Of a stretch of 34,061 bases of DNA, positions 13,838-20,662 are shown one piece after another. Origin of the DNA: a virus; the IMG/VR virus record IMGVR_UViG_3300045051_000028, positions 1 through 34,061 of that record. One strand, given 5' to 3'. The notes below the pieces were generated by a model. It worked only from the letters and a program-made list of their open reading frames with translations. It did not search any database and was not told the DNA's origin. The first letter of the stretch is position 1. Every line of letters begins with the position of its first letter. The translations under genes were made by a program, and so were the position numbers.

Positions 13838-15241
13838 TCAGTAGGCCAGCGGCTCAAGTTGTGCCTCAAGACGGGCAAAGGACAGGTGCGCCTGGCTGTC
13901 ACCACGGAAGCGCTGGATGCGCCAGTTGCGCATGTGGCCCTGCTGGAACCATGCCAGCCGCTTGGTGGTGTTGCCGGTCGTGCCAACGCGCAGCGGACGG
14001 TCTTGACTCCAGGCCATGCCGTCAACCGAGTAGCTGGTCGTGATGATCGGGTCAATGCCCAAGGCCACGCGGCCGGTAAGGCTGACCAGCTCCAGCTTGT
14101 TGAAAATCGCGCCGTTGCCTTCGTTGTAGACGATGATGGTGCCGAATTCCCAGCGGACAATCTGGCCCCAATGCGTGCCGATGTTGTCCACCAGGTAGCC
14201 GATGGCGCTTGACTGCGGGTCACCAACCAGCCACTTGTCGTAGGCCCAGACCAGGTTTCGCGCACGGTACTGGCTGAAGCCGACAGTCGAAGTTGTCAGC
14301 GTGAACCAGACCTGCGTCTGCATTTCCTGCGATGCGGCTGCGTCATAGACCAGCGTTTTGTCTGGCAGGTGCACATACAGGTGCTCGTGCGCCTTGTCGT
14401 TGCGTGCCTCCATCTTCACCGCAGCCAGTTGCGCCTCGGTGTAGGTCTGCAACAGTTCGTCGATTTCCTGAGTGCTGATTTTTGTGGCAGTTGCGTTTGC
14501 GCCGAGGTAGATGCCTGGGGCTTCATTGCGGCCGCTGCCTAAGAAGGCGACTGTCTCAATGAACACGCAGCAACCAAAGGTGCCAATCACGCCCTTTTGA
14601 ATCTGAGCACCATCTACACGCTGAAATGGGAAAAATTCGCCGCCAACGTTGTCGAACACCTCGATGGTATTGCGGTTGAGCGCATAGATCTCGTTGCGCA
14701 GCTTGAGCAATGCCACCACGGGGTCGGGGTCAACTTCGGAACTGCCGTACTTCAGTGGGTTCACCACCAGAGGGTCGGTCAGTTCTGTCACGACCAAGCT
14801 GGTGCCATCTGTGGTCATGAAGTAGCCATCCACCCATACCACATCGAGCACGACGCCAAGATCGGGGTCGGTCACTTGCGTGAGTGCGCCGTTCCAGTAG
14901 TACAGGCGGCCACCGGAAGCAATGGCCAGGCGGTCAAAGCTGTAATCCATGGTCACCAGCGTGTTGACAGGGCCGCCAACGTCACCGAGCACAGTCACAG
15001 CGCCATTGCTTGCCACGGTCACGAGCTTGGTGCCCATGACGCGGTAGCAGACGCCGTTCCAGTTGATTCCGCCACGGTCAATGCCTGGGCCTGTGCCATT
15101 GGCCACAATGCCGTCGCCAGGACGCAGAAAACCGGCACTGATGCCGGACTGCTTTGGCACTGGCACCATGTTCACCGGGTAGCTCGTGCGCAGGTCAGGG
15201 CCGTTGTCGGTGTAGATGCCGTTGAGGATTTGAATTTGCAT
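13838..15241 (-). CDS. Packaged-DNA stabilisation / tail hub protein, P22 gp10-like
   Basis: At 467 residues it is nearly the length of P22 gp10 (472). The same landmarks occur in order: an N-terminal 'SYPVNMVPVPKQ...GFLRPGDGI' segment, 'DGYFMTTDG', 'IEVFDNVGGEFFPF', 'QKGVIGTFGCC', 'HLPDKTLVYDAAAS' and 'YDKWLVGDPQSSAIGYL'. The fold is a beta-propeller-like hub that closes the tail below the gp4 ring and anchors spikes. The ATG at 15241 follows the stop of the 95-aa gene by a few bases. Three extra genes separate it from gp4, unlike in P22. Confidence 0.85.
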   Translation of the reverse strand: MQIQILNGIYTDNGPDLRTSYPVNMVPVPKQSGISAGFLRPGDGIVANGTGPGIDRGGINWNGVCYRVMGTKLVTVASNGAVTVLGDVGGPVNTLVTMDYSFDRLAIASGGRLYYWNGALTQVTDPDLGVVLDVVWVDGYFMTTDGTSLVVTELTDPLVVNPLKYGSSEVDPDPVVALLKLRNEIYALNRNTIEVFDNVGGEFFPFQRVDGAQIQKGVIGTFGCCVFIETVAFLGSGRNEAPGIYLGANATATKISTQEIDELLQTYTEAQLAAVKMEARNDKAHEHLYVHLPDKTLVYDAAASQEMQTQVWFTLTTSTVGFSQYRARNLVWAYDKWLVGDPQSSAIGYLVDNIGTHWGQIVRWEFGTIIVYNEGNGAIFNKLELVSLTGRVALGIDPIITTSYSVDGMAWSQDRPLRVGTTGNTTKRLAWFQQGHMRNWRIQRFRGDSQAHLSFARLEAQLEPLAY

Positions 15242-15244
15242 GGC

Positions 15245-15532
15245 TTACCACTTCACCTTGTTTGCCCAATACGCAGCGCTCATTTTGCCTTTGGAGATGT
15301 TCTCCGCGTGCCTGGCTTTGAAAGATTCGCGCCGGGTCTTGTCGGCCTTGCTCTCGCCTTCACGCTTTGGAGACCCAGACACGCCTTGCTGGCCAAAGCG
15401 GATGGTTTTCACCTGATCGCCTTCCTTGGCCACAACGACGTGCGACTTGGTGGGATGCGAAGGCGTGCGCTTGGGCTTGTTGTAGCCCGGCACGCCGACG
15501 CGCTCCAGCCGTGGGTCTTTTTTGGTAGCCAT
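15245..15532 (-). CDS. Small basic conserved phage protein, 95 aa
   Basis: This strongly basic protein has a 'PGYNKPKRTP' start, then 'KSHVVVAKEGDQVKTIRFGQQG' in the middle and a highly conserved-looking end, 'SFKARHAENISKGKMSAAYWANKVKW'-type (quoted in parts), which I recall from many phages and cyanophages. The Lys/Arg content and place among virion genes suggest a DNA-contacting or head-tail component. The ATG at 15532 overlaps the region just after the preceding gene's stop. A longer frame upstream would lie inside the 396-aa gene. The function is not known. Confidence 0.65.
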   Translation of the reverse strand: MATKKDPRLERVGVPGYNKPKRTPSHPTKSHVVVAKEGDQVKTIRFGQQGVSGSPKREGESKADKTRRESFKARHAENISKGKMSAAYWANKVKW

Positions 15533-15534
15533 GG

Positions 15535-16725
15535 TCAGAAGCTGATCATAAGCTTGTAGGCTTCCAGGCGCACCACGTTGTTTGCTGCCGCAGGCTGTGC
15601 GGTGAAAGCAAACGTCTGGTTTTGGGTGGCATCCACGTTCAGCACCACGTTTGCGCCAGTTGACAAGCCGTGGCCGACTTGGTTGGCTGCGTTGCTGATG
15701 ATCTGCGAGCCGCCACGGTTGCACATGAGCTTTTGAGCGCAGGCGCTGGCGTTGCTTGCACCGCTGACAGCCATCAAGACGCCACCGCCGTAGGTCATGC
15801 CGATGTTCTTGGCCGTTGCGCTGTTGGTCAGGGTGTACAGGGCATCGATCTCCATGCCGCCGCCAACACCCATCGACCAGCCAGGGACGGTCAAACTTGC
15901 CAGGGTCACGGCTGTGTTAGCAACGGCAACGACTGCGGTGCCGTACCAAACCAATGCGGTCTGGGTGCCGGATTGCGTGCCGCTGGTTGTGATGGCTGCT
16001 CCGCCAGCTGTTGCCGACACGGTGAAGGTGTTGGCCGACAGAACTGTTTTGACGTAGTAGGTGGTGTTGATGGCCAGGCCGGTGGGCAAAGCACCACTGG
16101 TTGTGAAGCGGATGGTGTCGTTCACCGACAGGCCGTGGTTCGTCCAGGTCACCACGCCAGGTGCAGCGATGCTGATCGTCACGGTGGCGTCGATGTAAGG
16201 CAAGTCAACGGTCACGGCTGTGCCGGTGGTGTCGGTGTCTAGGCCGGTGACTTCGTAGAAGCCTGTCTCGCCGATTCCGCCACTCCATGTGACATAGACG
16301 TCCTCGCCAACAGCCACGGCAGCGGTCAGGCCATGAGCGCCAGCGCTGTTCAGGCGAACATTGCCAGAGTCGTCGTCATAGGTCAGGGTAACAAACGTTG
16401 CCGCAGGCTCGACCAGGCTGACGGGCGTCAGGCTGCCAAGCACCAGGGCAGGAAAGCCGCGCAGCTTGGGCTGTGCGCCAACGTCGTATTCCACGGTGGC
16501 ATTGCGGTTCTGAATGCGAATCGTGCGCTCTTGCGTGTACGGGCCGAATGTCTGGGCGCTGTTGGACAGCGTGCCGATGGTGGTGTAAATCCACTGCTGG
16601 CCTGGATAGGCTGTTTGCAGTTGAACGATGGTCGGCTCGTTGCCGGTGTTGCCGATGCTGATGTACTCGCCAACAGGCAAGACCACATCGACGTCGCTGG
16701 TGGTTTGGCTTGGTTGAATGAACAT
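15535..16725 (-). CDS. Large beta-rich virion protein, 396 aa
   Basis: The protein is almost all beta, Thr/Val/Gly/Ala-rich. It has an N-terminal 'PVGEYISIGNTGNEPTIVQL' region, a repeat-like middle with the 'NHGLSVNDTIRFTTSGALPTGL' and 'TYYVKTVLSANTFTVS' phrases common in phage fibre or baseplate-type beta domains (about 195-245), and a Gly/Ala-rich C-terminal half. CCAGGAGAAAACC precedes the ATG. It stands between gp4-like and gp10-like genes, suggesting a tail fibre or decoration protein; P22 has nothing here. Confidence 0.65.
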   Translation of the reverse strand: MFIQPSQTTSDVDVVLPVGEYISIGNTGNEPTIVQLQTAYPGQQWIYTTIGTLSNSAQTFGPYTQERTIRIQNRNATVEYDVGAQPKLRGFPALVLGSLTPVSLVEPAATFVTLTYDDDSGNVRLNSAGAHGLTAAVAVGEDVYVTWSGGIGETGFYEVTGLDTDTTGTAVTVDLPYIDATVTISIAAPGVVTWTNHGLSVNDTIRFTTSGALPTGLAINTTYYVKTVLSANTFTVSATAGGAAITTSGTQSGTQTALVWYGTAVVAVANTAVTLASLTVPGWSMGVGGGMEIDALYTLTNSATAKNIGMTYGGGVLMAVSGASNASACAQKLMCNRGGSQIISNAANQVGHGLSTGANVVLNVDATQNQTFAFTAQPAAANNVVRLEAYKLMISF

Positions 16726-16743
16726 GGTTTTCTCCTGGTGGGG

Positions 16744-17199
16744 TTAAGCGATGCGATACCAGCTATTGGTGGACTGCACGAAGCGCATGCGGAAGAAGTC
16801 CTCAGCGGCCAGAGTGGTCGGGTCGCCATAGGCAGCGCTTGCGCCGTTCAGAGCCAACGTGAAGGCGGTGATCTGCTGCGTGGTGGTGATGAGCACTTCG
16901 GTGCCGTCAGGCGTTTGGGTGTTCAGAGGCAGGGTCACAGTGCCAGCGGCTAAAGTGCCAGCAGGCTGAATCAGCATCCACTGCTGCTGCGCCACGGGCG
17001 TCGGCACGGCCACATTGAAGCCGGTGCCTGGCGTGAAAATGCTGGTGGCCAGCGTTGGGCTGGCAAAGTTCTGCTGAAAGAACTGCAACAGCGCACCAAT
17101 GGGCAAACGACGGGCGTCGCCGTTGTTCGGTGTGTAGACGGGAATCTGGTCGCCTGGGGAGGCAACAGCGAGCAGCGGCAGTTGGTTGATGTAAGCCAT
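16744..17199 (-). CDS. Conserved virion-associated protein, 151 aa
   Basis: The sequence opens with 'AYINQLPLLAVASPGDQIPV' and ends with 'FVQSTNSWYRIA', landmarks of a short phage protein family I recall next to tail genes. The middle ('QQQWMLIQPAGTLAAGTVTL') is beta-rich, as in small head or tail decoration domains. AAGGATTCACC precedes the ATG. The role is inferred only from position between the gp4-like gene and the 396-aa beta protein. Confidence 0.65.
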   Translation of the reverse strand: MAYINQLPLLAVASPGDQIPVYTPNNGDARRLPIGALLQFFQQNFASPTLATSIFTPGTGFNVAVPTPVAQQQWMLIQPAGTLAAGTVTLPLNTQTPDGTEVLITTTQQITAFTLALNGASAAYGDPTTLAAEDFFRMRFVQSTNSWYRIA

Positions 17200-17208
17200 G
17201 GTGAATCC

Positions 17209-17691
17209 TTAGTTGAACTGGAGTGGGCCGTCTGGGCCAGCGTCGACAGGATCGACAGGCGGACGGATGAACGGGTTGTCGTAGACGCGCCATGGCTTGT
17301 TGCCAGCGCCAGCAGGCATGGTGGCCGGGAGCTGTTGCTCTGGCGGCATGGCGGCACGTTGCAGCAGAGTGTTGTAGCTGTCCTTGGCCACGGCCTTGGT
17401 TTCAGGCATCACCACCTTGCCGTAGCCTGGTGCAAGCCGAACAGCACCGTTGGTGATGATGGCTTCATTCGCCCAGTCTGGCACCAGTGTCGGCTCGTCC
17501 AGATCGCTGTCTTGTGGGCTGTTTGGCAGTGGGTAGCCAAGACGGATGCCCTTGCCGTTCCAGTCGGCCATCATGGCATCGATGCGACGCATGGCGGACT
17601 GGAGCTGTTCTGGCTGCAGGTCAAAGACATAGGACGCAAGGCCGATCTCTTCAAATGCCGCCGCGACGAATTGGCGCTTGCTGTAACCCAT
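17209..17691 (-). CDS. Tail accessory factor, P22 gp4-like head closure protein
   Basis: The 160-residue protein matches P22 gp4 (166 residues) in length and layout: a helical N-terminus ('FVAAAFEEIGLAS', 'LQPEQLQSAMRRIDAMMADWNGKGIRLGY'), an exposed loop, a second helical pair with 'AIITNGAVRLAPGYG', and a tail ending in 'MPAGAGNKPWRVYDNPF'. In P22, gp4 rings the portal exit and joins it to gp10. Some gp4 proteins also have peptidoglycan hydrolase activity; no catalytic residues can be assigned here. GCAGGAGGCCTGAC precedes the ATG. Confidence 0.8.
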   Translation of the reverse strand: MGYSKRQFVAAAFEEIGLASYVFDLQPEQLQSAMRRIDAMMADWNGKGIRLGYPLPNSPQDSDLDEPTLVPDWANEAIITNGAVRLAPGYGKVVMPETKAVAKDSYNTLLQRAAMPPEQQLPATMPAGAGNKPWRVYDNPFIRPPVDPVDAGPDGPLQFN

Positions 17692-17692
17692 G

Positions 17693-17995
17693 TCAGGCCT
17701 CCTGCTTGTTGAGTGCTTCGGTGATCATGGCCAGCAGCTTTTCGTCGCTGGTGCGCTTGGTGAAGGTTAGGCCAAGTTCTTTGGCCTTATCGACCAGCTC
17801 GATGCGAGTCGGAGCTTCGCTGTCGTCAGGAACTGAGGTTTCCACGACTTCGGGCGATTGAGGTGCGGCTGCAGCTGCGGCTGCCTGCTCGCGCAACAGA
17901 CGGTGATTGATGCCGTCGATTGGCCGGGATGGCTTGCGAACCTTCACGGGCTTTTTGTTCTTGCGGTACTTGGGCGTGAGGATGTTGTCTTGCAT
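17693..17995 (-). CDS. Small protein with C-terminal HeH/SAP-like motif, 100 aa
   Basis: A basic N-terminus (KYRKNKKPVKVRKPSRP) is followed by a run of eight Ala with acidic linker, then a short helix-extended-helix segment 'ELVDKAKELGLTFTKRTS' to 'LLAMITEAL' (about 66-95), like HeH/SAP/Rho-N DNA-binding folds. The ATG at 17995 overlaps the stop of the 58-aa gene (TGATG). HeH proteins sit near head genes in many phages and may contact DNA or other head parts. The role remains a guess. Confidence 0.65.
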   Translation of the reverse strand: MQDNILTPKYRKNKKPVKVRKPSRPIDGINHRLLREQAAAAAAAPQSPEVVETSVPDDSEAPTRIELVDKAKELGLTFTKRTSDEKLLAMITEALNKQEA

Positions 17996-18171
17996 CACTT
18001 GGCCTTTCTTTTCATGGGCTTTGCTGTTTTCGCAGCGGCTTTGAACGCTGCAGAGGTCGGTGCGCCCTTGGTGCCAGGCTTGCGCATGCGCTCAGGCGTC
18101 TTGCCTGCAGCCTTCTGCTTTTCGATGCGCTCACGCTTGGCGTGGATGTTGGCGTACAGACCGGCCTTCAT
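17995..18171 (-). CDS. Small basic phage protein, 58 aa
   Basis: The frame encodes a Lys/Ala/Arg-rich protein starting MKAGLYANIHAKRERI, with 'MRKPGTKGAP' in the middle and a Lys-rich tail. I recall near-identical short proteins next to major coat genes in many podoviruses, which supports that it is real although under 60 codons. AAGAAGGCCAAGAA precedes the ATG. It overlaps both neighbours by 1-4 bases. With its basic neighbour it may be packaged or condense DNA; this is not shown. Confidence 0.75.
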   Translation of the reverse strand: MKAGLYANIHAKRERIEKQKAAGKTPERMRKPGTKGAPTSAAFKAAAKTAKPMKRKAK

Positions 18172-18338
18172 TTCTTGGCCTTCTTTGGCGCTTTGCTTGG
18201 CTTGCCAGCAGCTTTGGCCGCCTTTCGAGCGACGTTGAGTGCAACGGCCACGGCTTGCTTTTGAGGCATGCCAGACTTCATCTCCTTGGAGATGTTCTTG
18301 CCGATGGACTTGCTTGAGTAACCTTTGGTCAGTGGCAT
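18168..18338 (-). CDS. DUF6496-like small basic protein, 56 aa
   Basis: The protein starts 'MPLTKGYSSKSIGKNISKEM', continues 'SGMPQKQAVAVALNVARKAA' and ends Lys/Ala-rich. This matches the DUF6496 pattern that occurs beside phage capsid genes. AGGAGACCAAA precedes the ATG. It is the first gene after the coat gene and the hairpin at 18359-18376. The role is unknown; the basic composition and conserved place suggest a virion or assembly factor. Confidence 0.75.
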   Translation of the reverse strand: MPLTKGYSSKSIGKNISKEMKSGMPQKQAVAVALNVARKAAKAAGKPSKAPKKAKK

Positions 18339-18358
18339 TTTGGTCTCCTATGCAGAAA

Positions 18359-18376
18359 GGGGGGCCGGAGCCCCCC
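18359..18376 (-). terminator. Hairpin after the coat gene, possible partial terminator
   Basis: GGGGGGC and GCCCCCC form a perfect 7-bp stem with a 4-base loop, placed 14 bases past the coat stop at 18391. On the minus strand only three T follow, so termination would be incomplete. Such hairpins after coat genes often set a step-down in expression of later genes or protect the mRNA end. Confidence 0.55.
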
Positions 18377-18390
18377 AGTCTTTTGCCAGA

Positions 18391-19671
18391 TTACTGGTTG
18401 AACAACAAGATGCCGGACATCTCGGGGTTCTTGTTCACCACACCGAACAGCGTGTCCATACGGTACTTGATGGTCATGCTGTCAATGTCGTAGAACTTCT
18501 GCATGACCAGCTCGATGCCTTGGTCGGTGGTGGCACGCATCACTGCGACGCCAGCGTCCGAAGGCACGGCATAACGGCCGGGCAAAATTTCCAGCGAGTC
18601 ACGCTGCCAGAACACGTTTACCGAGGCGGCATTCACGTTCAGGAAGGTGATGGCGGCTGTGTTGGATGGAGCCGATACTTCCACGTTCTTGTACTGCAGT
18701 TGGGCGTCGGTGGCAACGCTCTGTGCGCCAATGATCGGGGGAGTGATCACCATGGTGGTGCTGTTGGTCACGCTCACGACACGGAATGTCTTGAGTTGGC
18801 CAGTGCTTTGCTTGGTGATGTGGTGCACAGCGAACACGCCAGCAATCGTGAAGGCATCGCCTGCGGCCACGCTGGTGGTCGAGGAGACGGTCACGGTCTG
18901 GAAGCGGTTGTCCACGTTGATCTGGCCGCCGACGGATGTCGATGTTGCCTGAGGAGCGTAGTTCGCTTGTGTGCCTGCGCCACTGGTGTCGATGGTGATC
19001 GAGCCGCCGCCAGCTGCTGCTGTTTGACGGTTCGCGTAGTCCATCTTGTAGGTGTCAAAACCAGCGACCATGCCGACGTAAGAGCGCTCATAAGCCTTGT
19101 CAGACTTCTGATTGCCGAACGAACGGGCGGTGCCAACCAGGTTACCAGCCAAACCGTTGTAGTCGCGGCTGGACAGGGCCATGAAGCGGTCGTAGTCAGG
19201 CACGCCTTGCTCGTTCATGATGGCGTCGCACAGGGCCACGTCGTCATAGTCACCAGCAGCAGCTGCGATTGGCACAACCAAAGAACCCAAGCCAGCGGCT
19301 GCGTTCATGATGGCGATGTTGATGTCGCTGGCCAGTTTTTGCTTGGCGGAGTCGCCCAGACGGCCTTCTTGCAAAGCGTCGCGCAATTCGAGAGAGGTCA
19401 TTTCCCAAGGCACGGTCTTGCTGAAGCCCAAAGTCGCAGGGACGGCCAACTGAGTCATGCCCTGGTAGCCGGGGATTGGCGTGCCAGGTGTGCTGTTGAT
19501 CGACTGAGCGATGTAGGGCTGTGGACGCCAGATGGTGTTGTTGGCGCGTTCCATCATTGTCTGGTCTGTGTTGTAGACCGAGACGTTGCGGGACAGCACG
19601 AGAGCGTCTTGGAAGCCTTCGAGGAGGTCTTCAAACGCGACGCGTTCTTCTTTCGAGAAACTATTAGACAT
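18391..19671 (-). CDS. Major capsid protein, P22 coat family
   Basis: This 426-residue protein (P22 gp5 is 430) has the family landmarks: 'NNTIWRP' at 44-50, 'NVDNRFQTVTVSSTTSVAAGD' around 252-272 beside 'FTIAGVFAVH', and 'VNVFWQRDSLEILPG' at 351-365. It adopts the HK97 fold with the extra I-domain and builds the procapsid around scaffold. TTTAAGGAAAAATC precedes the ATG, the same leader as the tailspike gene, and fits high output. A GC hairpin follows the stop. The order portal-scaffold-coat is as in P22. Confidence 0.93.
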   Translation of the reverse strand: MSNSFSKEERVAFEDLLEGFQDALVLSRNVSVYNTDQTMMERANNTIWRPQPYIAQSINSTPGTPIPGYQGMTQLAVPATLGFSKTVPWEMTSLELRDALQEGRLGDSAKQKLASDINIAIMNAAAGLGSLVVPIAAAAGDYDDVALCDAIMNEQGVPDYDRFMALSSRDYNGLAGNLVGTARSFGNQKSDKAYERSYVGMVAGFDTYKMDYANRQTAAAGGGSITIDTSGAGTQANYAPQATSTSVGGQINVDNRFQTVTVSSTTSVAAGDAFTIAGVFAVHHITKQSTGQLKTFRVVSVTNSTTMVITPPIIGAQSVATDAQLQYKNVEVSAPSNTAAITFLNVNAASVNVFWQRDSLEILPGRYAVPSDAGVAVMRATTDQGIELVMQKFYDIDSMTIKYRMDTLFGVVNKNPEMSGILLFNQ

Positions 19672-19691
19672 GATTTTTCCTTAAAAAATGG

Positions 19692-20585
19692 TCATTTTGA
19701 AGCTGCACGCTTCTGCGCCTTGTACTGGATGACCTTGGTCATGTTGCCAGTACGGGCGGCTTCTTCGCGCAGCCGTTCGAGGGTTGAGTCCACCGCGCCA
19801 GACACTCGACCAGTTGAGCTGATCATGCGTTCGGGTGCAGGGGCTGCCTTTCGGTTCGTAACTTTCAATTCCTTCTCCAGTTTCGCTACCGCAAAGGCAA
19901 ACTTTACGGGGTCTTCAATTTTGGCCAGCTCTGCCGCCTTCTTTGGGTTCTTGCCGAGTGCGTAAATCACCAGAGCAGGATTGTCTGCACCTTGCAGCAC
20001 GACGCCTTGTTGCGTGATGTTGAAGAGTTCCTGGGCCACGGCCTCGGCATCCTCAAAATCTCGCACCTTCAGCTCAGCTTTCGCCTTGCCGTAGCCTTCG
20101 AGCTTTTCCTGCCAGGCTTGCTTTTGCGCTTGCTCGGCCTGCTGCAGCTTGTTGGCTTCAGTGTCGGCTTGGCGTTTGCGCTCGAACCAGTCTGTCAGGG
20201 CAGATTCAAACTTGTCAGCGTCATAGTCGAAATCTTCCAGCTTCGGCTTTGCCCCAAGTGCGACCGGCTTTTTCTCAGTCGTCTGGGTCAGCTTCGCTTC
20301 GAGTTCTCGAATGCGCTTTTCCTTCTCGCGGTTTGCTTTACGCAGCTCTTTCACCCAACCAGGTGCGTGAGCTTGCTCATCGGGAGGTGGCGCGTCCTCA
20401 CCAATGGAGACGATCACTTCGTTGTCGTCGCCTTCTTGATCGTCGCCGGATTGCTGGTCGTTCTGGTCGGTGCCGGAATTTTGCTCGTCACCCACGTTCT
20501 CAGAATCGTCCTGGCTTTCCTGATCGTCGATCACCAAGGTGTCGTCGTCGAGGTTCTCATCTCCTGTTGCTGCCTTTTTAGTCAT
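19692..20585 (-). CDS. Scaffolding protein
   Basis: The 297-residue protein has a very acidic N-terminus (about 1-65, rich in Asp/Glu/Gln/Asn), a charged helical middle with a coiled coil (about 75-105 and 130-165) and a basic C-terminal end ('QYKAQKRAASK'). This is the standard design of P22-type scaffold (303 residues), whose basic helix-turn-helix end binds coat. Its place between portal and coat confirms it. Scaffold should leave the procapsid intact. Confidence 0.88.
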   Translation of the reverse strand: MTKKAATGDENLDDDTLVIDDQESQDDSENVGDEQNSGTDQNDQQSGDDQEGDDNEVIVSIGEDAPPPDEQAHAPGWVKELRKANREKEKRIRELEAKLTQTTEKKPVALGAKPKLEDFDYDADKFESALTDWFERKRQADTEANKLQQAEQAQKQAWQEKLEGYGKAKAELKVRDFEDAEAVAQELFNITQQGVVLQGADNPALVIYALGKNPKKAAELAKIEDPVKFAFAVAKLEKELKVTNRKAAPAPERMISSTGRVSGAVDSTLERLREEAARTGNMTKVIQYKAQKRAASK

Positions 20586-20662
20586 TCAAATACCCCATTT
20601 AACTCATCCACTTCAAACGGCTGGATGGATACCGTGTACCCACATTCTCCACCATATCGATG
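20586..20662 (-). other. 77-base gap between portal and scaffold genes
   Basis: It contains two very short frames (18 and 6 codons on the minus strand) without clear ribosome sites. GGGGTATTTGA just before 20585 can serve as ribosome site for the scaffold gene. No hairpin with T-run was seen. I find no further feature. Confidence 0.4.

Noticed and set aside
18325-19965. Long plus-strand frame (546 codons) opposite coat and scaffold genes
   Set aside because: It runs antisense to two firmly assigned virion genes and its composition is atypical (His/Val/Ala-rich). No start signal is seen.
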